A stretch of 64,000 nucleotides of DNA from Stenotrophomonas sp. WZN-1 (GCF_002192255.1 NZ_CP021768.1:3738001-3802000); one strand, 5' to 3'. Positions 16,272 through 25,471 are shown, counted from the stretch's first letter. Notes: generated by a model from the letters alone, not told the origin. A program made the numbers and translations.

Positions 16272-17533
16272 TGTACGTGTTGAGCAAGCGTCGCCGGGCA
16301 TGGCCCGGCGCTACCTTGGTTGCGCTGTTGTTGATGACAACCGCAGCCTCGGCGCAGGACCTGCTGGTGCGCAACGCCACCGTGCATACCGCCGGCACGC
16401 GCGGCAGCCTGCAGCACACCGATGTGCTGGTGCAGGGTGGCATCATCCGCGCAGTCGGCAGCGGGCTGTCCGCACCGGCCGGGGCCAGCGTGGTCGAGGC
16501 CGATGGCCGCCCGCTGACACCGGCGCTGTTCGGCGGCATCACCGAGATCGGCATCGAAGAGGTCTCCGGCGAAGCGAGTACGGTCGACAGCACGTTGAAG
16601 ATCGGCGAACAACCGTTGCGCCCCGAATTCGATGTCACCCTGGCCTATAACCCGGCCTCGGTGCTGATCCCGGTGGCACGCCTGGACGGCATCGGCTTCA
16701 CCGCCCTGGGGGCGGCCACCGGTGGCGGCTTCGTTGCAGGCCAGGGCGGTGTGATGCGGCTGGACGGCAGCGCCGATCCACTCGGGCCGCGCGCGCTGTT
16801 CCTGCGCCTGGGGTCGGCCGCAGTGGAACTGACCGGGCATTCGCGTGCCGCGCAGTGGATGCTGCTGCAGCAGATGGTGGACGAGGCGCGCGGACAGGTG
16901 GCTGCGGACTCACCGCATGCACTGCTGACGCCGGCCGGGCGCCGCACGCTGGGCCGCTACCTGGCAGGCCAGGGCCGCATCGTGGTGGAGGTGGACCGAG
17001 CGGCGGACATCCGCCAGCTGCTGCGCTGGGCTGCCCGCGAGAAAGTGAAGATCGCCATCGCCGGCGCCAGCGAAGCCTGGCAGGTGGCGCCAGAACTGGC
17101 CGCCGCCCAGGTACCGGTGTTCGTCGATGTACTGGCCAACCTGCCGGCCAGCTTCGACCAGATCGGTGCCACGCTGGAAAATGCGGCACGCCTGCAACGT
17201 TCCGGCGTGGCCGTCTCGTTCGTGCAGCGTGGCGATGCCTCGCACAACGCACGCAAGATGCGCCAGCTGGCAGGCAATGCCGTGGCCAATGGCCTGCCTT
17301 GGGCCGACGGCCTGGCCGGACTGACCCGGGTGCCGGCGCAGGCGTTCGGCGTGGGCGAACAGATCGGCAGCATCGAACCGGGCAAGCGCGCCGACCTGGT
17401 GCTGTGGGAAGGTGACCCGCTAGACGTGGCGCACTATGCCGAGCAGGTCTGGCTGGGCGGCCGTGCAATGCCGATGCGCTCGCGCCAGACCGAACTGCGC
17501 GACCGCTACCTGCTGCGCAACGCGCAGCCCTGA
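16271..17533 (+). CDS. Amidohydrolase-like protein lacking the HxH metal motif
   Basis: 420 aa, signal peptide (ATLVALLLMTTAASAQ), same overall layout as the preceding protein: LLVRNATVHTAGT at the start and GSIEPGKRADLVLWEGDPL at the end. Where the neighbour has PGLIDVHSHL this one reads PALFGGITEIG, so the two metal-binding histidines are missing; no replacement HxH is visible nearby. It may be a non-catalytic partner or use a different site. Translation is coupled to the upstream gene. The first codons run through a GTAG-type repeat (16292-16314), giving RRRAWPGAT just before the hydrophobic core of the signal peptide. Confidence 0.8.
   Translation: MYVLSKRRRAWPGATLVALLLMTTAASAQDLLVRNATVHTAGTRGSLQHTDVLVQGGIIRAVGSGLSAPAGASVVEADGRPLTPALFGGITEIGIEEVSGEASTVDSTLKIGEQPLRPEFDVTLAYNPASVLIPVARLDGIGFTALGAATGGGFVAGQGGVMRLDGSADPLGPRALFLRLGSAAVELTGHSRAAQWMLLQQMVDEARGQVAADSPHALLTPAGRRTLGRYLAGQGRIVVEVDRAADIRQLLRWAAREKVKIAIAGASEAWQVAPELAAAQVPVFVDVLANLPASFDQIGATLENAARLQRSGVAVSFVQRGDASHNARKMRQLAGNAVANGLPWADGLAGLTRVPAQAFGVGEQIGSIEPGKRADLVLWEGDPLDVAHYAEQVWLGGRAMPMRSRQTELRDRYLLRNAQP
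16292..16314 (-). repeat. SMAG-type repeat embedded in a coding start
   Basis: CGCCGGG-CATGG-CCCGGCGCTAC, a near-perfect copy of the unit at 11479-11501. It lies in frame in the second amidohydrolase gene, 21 bases after its ATG. Confidence 0.9.
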
Positions 17534-17553
17534 CTGCCTGCAAGGAGCCGCCA

Positions 17554-18186
17554 ATGGCCACGCTGCGCTGGTACTTCGATTTCGTCTCGCCCTATTCCTA
17601 CCTGCACTGGCAGAAGCTGAAGCGGTTGCCACAGTTTGCCCAGATCCAGACCGTGCCGATCGCCTTCGGTGCCGTGCTGCACCACCTGGGCAACCTCGGG
17701 CCGGCCGAGATTCCGGCCAAGCGCCGCTTCATCTACCGCCAGCTGCTGTGGACCGCGCAGGCCGAAGGCATACCGCTGAGGTTCCCGCCGGGCCACCCGT
17801 TCAATCCGCTGTCCGCGCTGCGCCTGTGCCTGGCTGCGGGTGGCAGCGTGCAGGCGGTGGATATGCTGTTCGACTGGATCTGGCGCGATGGCAATGCCGC
17901 CGACAGCGCCGAGGCCCTGCGCGAGCCGGCTGCGCGACTGGGGATCGAGGATGTCGCCGGCGCCATCGCTGACCCGGCGGTCAAGGAGCAGCTGCGGCGC
18001 AACACCGAGGCCGCCATTGCTGCCGGCGTGTTCGGCGTGCCGACCCTGGCCATCGATGACCAACTGTTCTGGGGCAACGATGCGCACCCGCTGATGGCGG
18101 CGGTGCTGGCCGATCCGGGCCTGCTGCAGCAACCCGAATGGCAGCGCCTGGCCAGCCTGCCGGTAGCGGTGCAGCGCAGTCGCTGA
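17554..18186 (+). CDS. 2-hydroxychromene-2-carboxylate isomerase family (DsbA-fold)
   Basis: 210 aa with a thioredoxin-like fold of the DsbA/kappa-GST class. Start YFDFVSPYSYLHW has the catalytic Ser (SPYSY) used with glutathione instead of the DsbA CxxC. Later segments are GHPFNPLSALR and GVFGVPTLAIDDQLFWGND, which is the cis-Pro loop and C-terminal strand. In the aromatic degradation pathways the enzyme isomerises hydroxychromene carboxylate, but here no such pathway is nearby, so the substrate is open. An AAGGAG-like site lies before the ATG; it follows the amidohydrolase pair by 20 bp. Confidence 0.88.
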   Translation: MATLRWYFDFVSPYSYLHWQKLKRLPQFAQIQTVPIAFGAVLHHLGNLGPAEIPAKRRFIYRQLLWTAQAEGIPLRFPPGHPFNPLSALRLCLAAGGSVQAVDMLFDWIWRDGNAADSAEALREPAARLGIEDVAGAIADPAVKEQLRRNTEAAIAAGVFGVPTLAIDDQLFWGNDAHPLMAAVLADPGLLQQPEWQRLASLPVAVQRSR

Positions 18187-18280
18187 ACAGGCCTGGCGCG
18201 TTTCCCTCGCGCGCCACGCCAGGTTTTGAGATAGATTTCACGTTTCCGAACCTACAACCGCCCTGGAGGGGGAGCCGCGG

Positions 18281-19222
18281 ATGCGCATCGGAATCGTCGT
18301 CGACTCGGCCTGCGACCTGCCGCAGGACTTCATTGCCCAGCACAACATCGTGCTGCTGCCGATCACCGTACGAATCGGCGAAGCCGTGCTGGCCGATCAT
18401 CGCGATGAGCAGGCCACCCTGAGCTTCCTGCACGCGCATGTGGCCGAACATGGCGCTGAAGCGGAGACCATCCCCTTCAGCGTCAACCAGATCCGCGACC
18501 TGTTCCTGCAGCAGCTGGTGATCGATTACGACCACGTATTCTGCATGACCATCACCAAGACCCGCAGCCCGATCCACGACAACGCGCTGCAGGCCAGCTT
18601 CGCCATCCTCAATGATTACAAGCCGGTGCGGCAGGCAGCGGGCTACAACTCGCCGTTCGCGCTGCGCGTGCTCGATACCCAGAACCTGTTCGCCGCGCAG
18701 GCAGTGACCGCGGTGGAGGCGGTTCGCCTGCGCGACAGCGGCGCCAGCGTGCAGCAGATCCGCGAACGGCTGGAAGAACTGGCCGGCAACGTGCACGGCT
18801 ACATGATCACCCGCGACCTGTACTACATGCGCGCACGCGCTCGGCACAAGGGTGACCGCAGTGTCGGCCTGCTCAGCGCCGCGCTGGGCAGCGCACTGGA
18901 CATCAAGCCGGTGCTGCACGGCTACCGTGGCGAGACCGGGCCGGTGGCCAAGATCAAGGGTTTCGACAGTGCCGTGCAGAAGCTGTTCGCGGTGGTCGGC
19001 CAGCGCGTGCGTGCCGGGCTGATGACGCCGACGGTGTGCGTCAGCTACGGCGGCGAACTGGACGAGCTGCGCACCCTGCCCGGCTATGCACAGATGAAGG
19101 AGGTATGCGCCGGCCACGGCGTGACCGTGTACGAATCGGTGATGAGCCTGACCGGCATGGTCAACGTCGGCAAGGGCGCGGTCACCGTGGGCTTTGCCGA
19201 TGGGCCGCATCGGTTCGAATGA
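18281..19222 (+). CDS. DegV family fatty-acid-binding protein
   Basis: 313 aa. Begins MRIGIVVDSACDLP, the DegV signature; related proteins bind a fatty acyl chain and, in Gram-positives, feed fatty acid kinase (FakB). Other family features are LLPITVRIG, TITKTRSPIHDNAL, the central VLDTQNLFAAQAVTAVEAVRL and the C-terminal MVNVGKGAVTVGFAD. A GGAGGGGG site precedes the ATG. No FakA-like kinase is in the window. Confidence 0.88.
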   Translation: MRIGIVVDSACDLPQDFIAQHNIVLLPITVRIGEAVLADHRDEQATLSFLHAHVAEHGAEAETIPFSVNQIRDLFLQQLVIDYDHVFCMTITKTRSPIHDNALQASFAILNDYKPVRQAAGYNSPFALRVLDTQNLFAAQAVTAVEAVRLRDSGASVQQIRERLEELAGNVHGYMITRDLYYMRARARHKGDRSVGLLSAALGSALDIKPVLHGYRGETGPVAKIKGFDSAVQKLFAVVGQRVRAGLMTPTVCVSYGGELDELRTLPGYAQMKEVCAGHGVTVYESVMSLTGMVNVGKGAVTVGFADGPHRFE

Positions 19223-19299
19223 GCGCTGGCCGCGGCCGGAATCTGCACATCGATTCCACTGCGGTTGTGCCAGCCTTGCCGCACTTCAAGGAGAACTCC

Positions 19300-19638
19300 A
19301 TGCCTGCGCAGTACCACATCAGCCTGCCCGACCCGTCCAAGGCCCGCGGCAATGACCCCGACCTGTCCTTCCATTCACAGGGCGCCGCCGGTTTCGCCGA
19401 AGAGCTGCAGGATGCCCTGCGCAACGGCACGCTGTTCGAGCGCTGGAAGGCCAAGCAGCCCGACCCGGATGCGGTGGAACCGCAGTGGGGCGTGACCGAC
19501 CCGGATGCCACCGTGACCGGCGAGCAGAAGGACCTGCGCATCAACCTGGTCGCCACCACCCGCATCGACAGTGACGTGTTCAAGCAGCGCCTGCGCCTGC
19601 TGGCCGGCCATCACTGGGAACTGCGCGACGTGCGTTGA
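19300..19638 (+). CDS. Small conserved-looking protein of unknown function
   Basis: 112 aa, not recognised. AAGGAG (19288-19293) sits 6 nt before the ATG. The protein is polar, acidic and Asp-rich in the middle (QPDPDAVEPQWGVTDPDAT), without signal peptide or membrane helix. Early residues YHISLPDPSKARGNDPDLSF and the ending LLAGHHWELRDVR look like a folded alpha/beta domain. The frame is open upstream into the DegV gene, but the ribosome site fixes this start. Confidence 0.7.
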   Translation: MPAQYHISLPDPSKARGNDPDLSFHSQGAAGFAEELQDALRNGTLFERWKAKQPDPDAVEPQWGVTDPDATVTGEQKDLRINLVATTRIDSDVFKQRLRLLAGHHWELRDVR

Positions 19639-19650
19639 GGCCCCGCTCTG

Positions 19651-19754
19651 GTAGATGCCAACCAAGGTTGGCAACTACCGGGGCACACAGTAGTGCCGGC
19701 CGCTGGCCGGCAACCGCAACATCCATGGAGGTGCCGGCCAGCGGCCGGCACTAC
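19651..19754. repeat. Cluster of three GTAG-type palindromes
   Basis: Unit 1, 19651-19678: GTAGATGCCAACC-AA-GG and the complement to CTAC, an almost perfect palindrome with GTAG/CTAC ends. Unit 2, 19690-19712: GTAGTGCCGGCC-GCT-GGCCGGCA. Unit 3, 19732-19754: the complement of unit 2 ending in CTAC. Units 2 and 3 can also pair with each other. Unit 3 supplies the stop codon of the efflux outer-membrane protein. Confidence 0.9.
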
Positions 19755-21163
19755 CAGCCGCCGCCCAGCGCGCGGTACAGCTCCACCCGTGCGATCGCGG
19801 CCGTGGCCTGGCTGTTGGCCAGCGCGGCCTGGTTGTCCAGCGCGATACGCTGGGTGCTCAGCACATCCAGCATGTCGACCACACCGGCCTGGTACTGCCG
19901 GCGCGCCGCACCCAGTGCGGTCTCGCTCTCGTCCACCGCCACATGCAGCTGCACGGTGCGCTGCTGCTCCGTTGCATAGCCATCGATGGCGTCGTCCACT
20001 TCATGCCAGGCCTGCAGCACGGTGCGGCGGAACTGCAGCGCCGACTGTTGCTGCTGCAGCCGGCTCAGCGCCAGGCTGGCCTTCAGCCGGCCACCCTGGA
20101 AGATCGGCACGCTGATCGACGGCCCGATGCTGAAACGGTGCGCGTTCCAACCGTCCAGATCATCCAGCTGTCTGGCCTGGAAGCCGGCATCGCCATTCAA
20201 GGTGATGCGTGGCAGGAAACTGGCCTTGGCCACGCCGATGCCGGCCGTTGCCGCATGCAGTGCCGCTTCGGCGCGACGGATGTCCGGACGGCGCTCGGCC
20301 AGTTCACTGGGCAGCCCTACCGCCACGGCCGGCAACGCCGGCCAGTCACGGCGCACGCCTTGCAGCTGCACATCCAGCGCCTGTGGCGGTTGCGCCAGCA
20401 GGAACGCCAGCGCGTTGCGCAGCTGCGATTCGCGATGTTGCAGCGGCGCGATGCGCGCCTGCAGCGATGCCACCTGCGCGGCCGCACTGGACACCTGCAG
20501 CGTGCTGGCCACGCCCTGCCGCTGGCGCGCCTCGGTCAGCCGTTTGATGTCATGCGCGATGCTGAGGTTGTCCTCGGTGATCGCCCGCAGCTGCCGCGTC
20601 GCGCGCAGCTGCAGGTAATCTCGCGCGGTTTCCGCCAACAGCGCGATGCGCACCGCGTGTGCATCTTCCTCGGCCATCTGCACGCGTGCGTCCGCGGCTT
20701 CCACCTGGCGACGCACGCGGCCCCACAGGTCCAGTTCCCAGCTCAGGCCGATACCGGCCTGGAACAGGCCGTAGTCATCACGGCCGCCGTTGCCGGACGG
20801 ATCGTTCAGGCCCACTTCGCTGTTGCGTGCACGCACGCCACTGGCGCTCGCGCTGACATTGGGCAGCCGGTCGGCGGCGGTGATGCCGCGTGCGGTGCGG
20901 CTCTGCTGCACGCGGTTGGCGGCCAGCTGCAGGTCAAGGTTGGCCGCGAGCACCTGGCCGGCAAGCTGCCCCAGCAGCGGATCGTCGAAGCCGGCCCACC
21001 AGGCCGCATCCTGGTCGATGGCGTTGCCGGCGACAGCCTCGCCCTGCCAATGGCTGGGCAGTTCCGCCTGCGGGCGTACGAAGTCCGGACCCATCGTGCA
21101 GGCAGCCAGGGCCGTGCACAGGGTGGCCGCAACGAGGGTGCGGAACACGGTGACGGCGCTCAT
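19751..21163 (-). CDS. Efflux pump outer-membrane factor (NodT-type lipoprotein)
   Basis: 470 aa TolC-like channel. A lipoprotein signal peptide with lipobox LAAC (near residue 21) is followed by MGPDFVRPQAELPSHW, the typical start of the NodT/OprM group. Two repeats of long helices with strands give the channel domain. It starts inside the last 4 bases of the HlyD gene (21160-21163), so the two are translationally coupled. Forms the outer-membrane part of the MFS pump encoded upstream. TAG stop is shared with a repeat. Confidence 0.92.
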   Translation of the reverse strand: MSAVTVFRTLVAATLCTALAACTMGPDFVRPQAELPSHWQGEAVAGNAIDQDAAWWAGFDDPLLGQLAGQVLAANLDLQLAANRVQQSRTARGITAADRLPNVSASASGVRARNSEVGLNDPSGNGGRDDYGLFQAGIGLSWELDLWGRVRRQVEAADARVQMAEEDAHAVRIALLAETARDYLQLRATRQLRAITEDNLSIAHDIKRLTEARQRQGVASTLQVSSAAAQVASLQARIAPLQHRESQLRNALAFLLAQPPQALDVQLQGVRRDWPALPAVAVGLPSELAERRPDIRRAEAALHAATAGIGVAKASFLPRITLNGDAGFQARQLDDLDGWNAHRFSIGPSISVPIFQGGRLKASLALSRLQQQQSALQFRRTVLQAWHEVDDAIDGYATEQQRTVQLHVAVDESETALGAARRQYQAGVVDMLDVLSTQRIALDNQAALANSQATAAIARVELYRALGGGW

Positions 21164-22242
21164 GCGCCCTCCCCGCCCGCATGGCCCGGACTGTGCTGAA
21201 CACTCTGCACGCGCGCGCGGCTGCCCAGGTCAACGCTGGCTTCCACCGACATGCCGGCACGCAGCTGGTCCAGTAGCGGCTGGCCCGGCTCCAGCACGAT
21301 CTTCACCGGAATGCGCTGCACCACCTTGGTGAAGTTGCCGGTGGCGTTTTCCGGCGCGACGGCTGCAAAGGTGACGCCGGTCGCCGGTGCGATGCTGTCG
21401 ATGTGCCCGCGCAGCGGCTTGCCCGGGAACACGTCCACCTTCAGTTCGACCTGCTGGCCGGCCTGCATGCGGGTCATCTGCGTTTCCTGGAAGTTGGCGA
21501 CCACGAAGGCGCGCTTCAGCGGCACCACCGCAGCCACCGGTGTTCCCGGAGTCAGGTAGGCACCCACGCGCACTGCACGACGACCGACCATGCCGTCGAT
21601 CGGCGCGCGCAGCACGGTGTGCGACAGATCCAGTTCGGCGCGTGCCTGCGCCGCTTCTGCACGCTGCACCGCCGCCTGCGCGGCCTGCACGCCAGCGTTG
21701 AGGATGTCGGTGCGCTGGCGTGCGGTCGACAGTGCGGCCCGGCCCTGCTGCAGATGGGCACTGGCCACGGCCTGCTTCGATTGCGCCTGCTGCGCGTTCT
21801 GCACGGTGCCGGCGCCATCACGGGCCAGTTCGCGGTAACGCTGCTGGTCGGCGCTGGCCAGGGTCAGTTCGGAACGGCTGACATCGACACTGGCCCTGGC
21901 CTGTTCGATCAGCGAGCTCTGCTGGGCCAATGCGGCCTGTGCGTTGGCCAGCTGTGCACGGGCGTTGGCGAGGTCGGCACGGGCTGCCTGCAAGGCCACC
22001 TGATAGTCGCGGTCGTCGATGCGGGCGAGCACGTCACCGGCCTTCACCGATTGGTTGTCCTCTACTTCCACGGCACTGACGAAGCCGGCCACCTTCGGTG
22101 CGACCACGGTGAAATCCGCATTGACGTAGGCGTTGTCGGTGCGCTGGTAGCGCCCGTCGCGCAGCAGAAGCCAGCTGCCGATCGCCAGGGCCAGCACGCC
22201 CAGCACAAGGCCGGTGTTGAGGGTTGTCTTGTTGAGGCTCAT
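21160..22242 (-). CDS. HlyD/EmrA-type periplasmic adaptor of MFS pump
   Basis: 360 aa. One N-terminal membrane helix (GLVLGVLALAIGSWLLL), a first lipoyl half (YVNADFTVVAPKVAGFV and VKAGDVLARID), a long coiled-coil hairpin rich in Ala, Gln and Arg (about residues 90-190), the second lipoyl half (LRAPIDGMVGRRAVRVGAYL) and a beta-barrel domain (VVANFQETQMTRM). This is the EmrA pattern. AAGGA precedes the ATG. It bridges the MFS transporter (24 bp upstream) and the outer-membrane factor. Confidence 0.92.
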   Translation of the reverse strand: MSLNKTTLNTGLVLGVLALAIGSWLLLRDGRYQRTDNAYVNADFTVVAPKVAGFVSAVEVEDNQSVKAGDVLARIDDRDYQVALQAARADLANARAQLANAQAALAQQSSLIEQARASVDVSRSELTLASADQQRYRELARDGAGTVQNAQQAQSKQAVASAHLQQGRAALSTARQRTDILNAGVQAAQAAVQRAEAAQARAELDLSHTVLRAPIDGMVGRRAVRVGAYLTPGTPVAAVVPLKRAFVVANFQETQMTRMQAGQQVELKVDVFPGKPLRGHIDSIAPATGVTFAAVAPENATGNFTKVVQRIPVKIVLEPGQPLLDQLRAGMSVEASVDLGSRARVQSVQHSPGHAGGEGA

Positions 22243-22266
22243 GGGGGGAGTCCTTGCGGGTGAGAG

Positions 22267-23793
22267 TCAGGCCACGGCACGTGGCGGATGGACACGGGTG
22301 GCCCACGGCAGCAGCGGCAGGCAGCCCAGGGCCACCAGCGCGACCAGCCAGTACAGGTCCGCCGAAGTGAGCGCCTGTACCTGGGCGTGCAGGCGCGCGG
22401 GTAGATCGGCGCTGGCGGACAACCACGGCTGGTTGCCCAGGTGGTCGACCAGCGTGGTGGAATGGAGGTGGCGCCGTGACTGTCCGACCGCATCAAGCAC
22501 GCCGCCGGCAAACACCGCCGAAAAGCCTTTCACGGTGTTGAACCAGGCCGAGGCATAGGGACCGTCCTGCGGCGCCAGGCCGGTGGTCGCCAGCAGCAGC
22601 AACGGCAGTACCGCCATCGGCTGCGCCACGACCTGCAGCAGCTGCACCCACAGGAAGGTGTCGCGGTTCCACTGCACATCCAGATGTGCCCCCATGAAGC
22701 ACGCCGCCGCCAGCAGCAGCAGCCCGGCCGCCTGCACCCAGCGGCAATCCACCGCACGCTGGTTCATCAGCGCAGCGACCAGCGGCAGCGCAATGGCCTG
22801 TGGCAGCGCCACCCACAAGAGCATCGGCGCGGTCTGCAACGGGCGGTAGCCCTGCACACTGGCCAGGAATCCGGACGGGATCGAGATCACCGCCAGCAAC
22901 ACGAACAACACGCCCACGCAGGTGACCAGCGAATAGCTGAGATTGCGATGGGCCAGCAGTTGCAGCTTGAAGAACGGCAGCGGGTGGAACCACTCGTTGA
23001 TGAAGAACAACACCAGCAGGCCGCTGCCGCCGCCCAGCAGCACTGTGATCAGCGGCGACTCGAACCAGTTCAGGCGTGCGCCCTGGGTGAGGCCCAGCAC
23101 CAGCATCACCAGCGCTGGCAGCCCCAGGGCCAGGCCCACGCCGTTGAACTGGGCAAAGCGCTCCAGGCGCATCGGGTCCTGCGGCAGGCCCCAACCGACC
23201 ATCACCATGCCGGCCACGCAGAACGGCACGATCTGCCAGAACGCGAACTGCCAGCCCGCGTGCTCGACCCACAACGCGGCCAGCGGTGTACCCATGCTCG
23301 GCCCGAATGTTGCGGTGAGCGCGTAGCCCGCCAGGCCGTACAGCTTGATGCCCGGCGGCAGGAAGCGTAGCGCCACGCTCATCAGCAGCGGCGGCAGTGC
23401 ACCACCGGCCAGGCCCTGCAATGCGCGCAGCAGCAGGAAGGACGGCAGGTTCGGCGCCAGCGGGCACAGCACACCCAGCACCATGAAGGCCGCGATCATC
23501 ACCAGGCCGAAGCGGCGCAATGAGAAGGTGGCCGCGCACCACGGGGCGAAGGCCATCGCGCTGACCGACATGGCACTGTAGATGCCGGTGATCCAGTTGC
23601 CGTCATCGGCACTGAATCCCATCGCGCCGCGGATGTCGGCCAGCGCGACCTTGGTGACGTTTTCGTTGAAGCCCGACAGCAGCACCACCAGCAGTACGCC
23701 GCACAAGCCGACCACGATGCGGCGATCGAAGGTGGGGGCAAGCGGCGCGGCCGAGGCTGGGACCGGGGCTTGCGGCAGGGTGATCGCGCTCAT
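22267..23793 (-). CDS. EmrB/QacA-type MFS drug transporter
   Basis: 508 aa, about 14 predicted helices (DHA2 family). Segments such as ADIRGAMGFSADDGNWITGIYSAM and LLRALQGLAGGALPPLL match motifs D1 and C-like regions of proton-driven multidrug exporters. With the adaptor and outer-membrane factor it makes a complete envelope-spanning pump like EmrAB-TolC. The frame continues upstream to 23991, but the ATG at 23793 starts the natural cytoplasmic tail. Which EmrB-type pump of Stenotrophomonas this corresponds to cannot be told from motifs alone. Confidence 0.9.
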   Translation of the reverse strand: MSAITLPQAPVPASAAPLAPTFDRRIVVGLCGVLLVVLLSGFNENVTKVALADIRGAMGFSADDGNWITGIYSAMSVSAMAFAPWCAATFSLRRFGLVMIAAFMVLGVLCPLAPNLPSFLLLRALQGLAGGALPPLLMSVALRFLPPGIKLYGLAGYALTATFGPSMGTPLAALWVEHAGWQFAFWQIVPFCVAGMVMVGWGLPQDPMRLERFAQFNGVGLALGLPALVMLVLGLTQGARLNWFESPLITVLLGGGSGLLVLFFINEWFHPLPFFKLQLLAHRNLSYSLVTCVGVLFVLLAVISIPSGFLASVQGYRPLQTAPMLLWVALPQAIALPLVAALMNQRAVDCRWVQAAGLLLLAAACFMGAHLDVQWNRDTFLWVQLLQVVAQPMAVLPLLLLATTGLAPQDGPYASAWFNTVKGFSAVFAGGVLDAVGQSRRHLHSTTLVDHLGNQPWLSASADLPARLHAQVQALTSADLYWLVALVALGCLPLLPWATRVHPPRAVA

Positions 23794-23944
23794 CGGTGCG
23801 GGCCGATCCGTGCAGCGCACGGCAGGTGAAGCGACATGGCGTGCGCTCCGTGAATGTGGGGAGCGCAGTCTAGGTCGGCCTACCACTGCAAAAAATGGCG
23901 TGGAGGCAATGCCAGGCATGCGCTGGACGCACGGGTTTGGGTGG

Positions 23945-23965
23945 GTACCGACCGTTGGTCGGTAC
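23945..23965. repeat. Palindrome between LysR regulator and MFS pump genes
   Basis: GTACCGACC-GTT-GGTCGGTAC, a perfect 9-bp stem just downstream of the lysR stop codon. It may end the lysR transcript before the pump genes, which lie in the same direction. Confidence 0.75.
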
Positions 23966-23969
23966 ACGT

Positions 23970-24878
23970 TTACACAGCGTCGGCGTCGCACATGCCCTTG
24001 ATCGCACGGCGCAGCCAGCGGTGCGCCGGGTCGTTGTCCATGCGCGGGTGCCAGGCCTGCACCAGCGCCACCGTGCGTACTGGCACCGGCAACGGGAACA
24101 TGCGCAATGGCAGCCCCATGTAGGCGATGCGATCGAGCATCACGCTTGGCATCTGCGGCAGCACCAGGTCCGAGGCGGCTGCGGCGAAGATCGCACCATG
24201 GAAGGTGGGGATGACCATCGCCACCCGCCGCTGCAAGCCCAGCTGTGCCAGTTCGTCGTCGATCGGCCCATGCGCGATGCCGCGCCGCGAGACGGCGATG
24301 TGGTCACAGGCGGCAAACCGTTCGGCGGTGATATCGTCGTCGAACAGCGGATGATCCTTGCGCGCAGCGCCCAGCAGGGCTGTGGTGAACAGGTTCTGCA
24401 CCTTGGTTTCCTGCGTATGCTTGCCGGCGGTGCTGATATACAGATCAATCCGGCCCTGCACCATCGCGTCGTCGTCGGTATCGCCCTCGGGCATGAACCG
24501 CAACGTGCAGCGTGGCGCCTGCTGGCGGAACACTTCCCGCAGGCGGCCACCGTAGCTGCCGATGAAGACGTCGTTGGCGCGGATGCTGAAGGTATGTTCC
24601 AGGGTCTGGATGTCCACCTCACGTCCATCGTTGAACACCCGATGGGCCTGCTCGATCACGTCGCGTACCTGCTCGCGCAGTTCCAGCGCGCGCGGCGTCG
24701 GCGCCAGGCCGCGGCCGGCGCGTACCAGCACCGGGTCGCCCAACGCGTCGCGGATCCGGCCCAGGGTTCGGCTCATGGCAGGCGCGCTCAGATTCATGCG
24801 CCGGGCCGCCCCGGCAACGCTGCCCTCGTCCAGCAGGACATCCAGGGCCAGCAGCAGGTTGAGGTCGGGCAAGGGCAT
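23970..24878 (-). CDS. LysR-family regulator, probably of the adjacent efflux pump
   Basis: 302 aa. The winged helix-turn-helix spans residues 5-65 (LLALDVLLDEGSVAGAARRMNLSAPAMSRTLGRIR), followed by a PBP2 effector domain. GGAGA five bases before the ATG at 24878 supports this start over an upstream in-frame one. Unusually for LysR it is not divergent from the pump but upstream in the same direction, 176 bp away; the divergent neighbour is the universal stress protein gene. Effector unknown. Confidence 0.88.
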   Translation of the reverse strand: MPLPDLNLLLALDVLLDEGSVAGAARRMNLSAPAMSRTLGRIRDALGDPVLVRAGRGLAPTPRALELREQVRDVIEQAHRVFNDGREVDIQTLEHTFSIRANDVFIGSYGGRLREVFRQQAPRCTLRFMPEGDTDDDAMVQGRIDLYISTAGKHTQETKVQNLFTTALLGAARKDHPLFDDDITAERFAACDHIAVSRRGIAHGPIDDELAQLGLQRRVAMVIPTFHGAIFAAAASDLVLPQMPSVMLDRIAYMGLPLRMFPLPVPVRTVALVQAWHPRMDNDPAHRWLRRAIKGMCDADAV

Positions 24879-25020
24879 GGCAGTCTCCAATGGATGGAAT
24901 GACTCTACGACACTCCAAGTAAAAGTCGATTGCATGCAGTGCACTTATTGCCTGCACCGCACGGCATGGGTGCGCGCGCCGACATCGGCGACCATCCCCG
25001 GCCTGCCAAGGAGACATCCA

Positions 25021-25466
25021 TGTTCAACACCCTGCTGGTCGCCCTGGACGGCGGCCCCCAGCACGCACGCGTGCTGGACCTGGCCGCGGCCATCGCCGGC
25101 CCGCGCAGCCGCCTGCACCTGCTGTGCGTGCTGGACCCCGAATTCGCGCTGGCTGCCGACGCCAGCGACGCCGACCGCCGGGAGTACCCGGAGGCCGCGC
25201 GCCAGCGCTCGCGGGCCGAGGCGGTGCTGGCCGAAGCCCTGGCCGAACTACGCGAGCGCGGCATAGATGCCATCGCACAGATTCCCTCCGGCGACCCCGG
25301 TGAAGTGATCAGCGAACAGGCGCGGCGCCTGAAGTGCGACCTGATCGTCATCGGCCATCGTCACCTGTCCCGGCTGGAACGCCTGTTCGAACCCTCGATC
25401 GGGCAATGGACCATCGACCACGCGCCCTGCCCCGTGCTGGTGGAAACCCGCGACCCGCAACCCTAG
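25021..25466 (+). CDS. Universal stress protein UspA family
   Basis: 148 aa single-domain Usp. Starts FNTLLVALDGGPQHARVLDLA and ends with the nucleotide-binding region IVIGHRHLSRLERLFEPSIGQWTIDHAPCPVLV, where the canonical GxxGS-type glycines are replaced (GHRHL, SIGQ), so ATP binding is uncertain. AAGGAG precedes the ATG. The frame extends upstream to 24930 but the ribosome site decides the start. A small unknown gene starts 5 bp later. Confidence 0.88.
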
Positions 25467-25471
25467 CCCCC

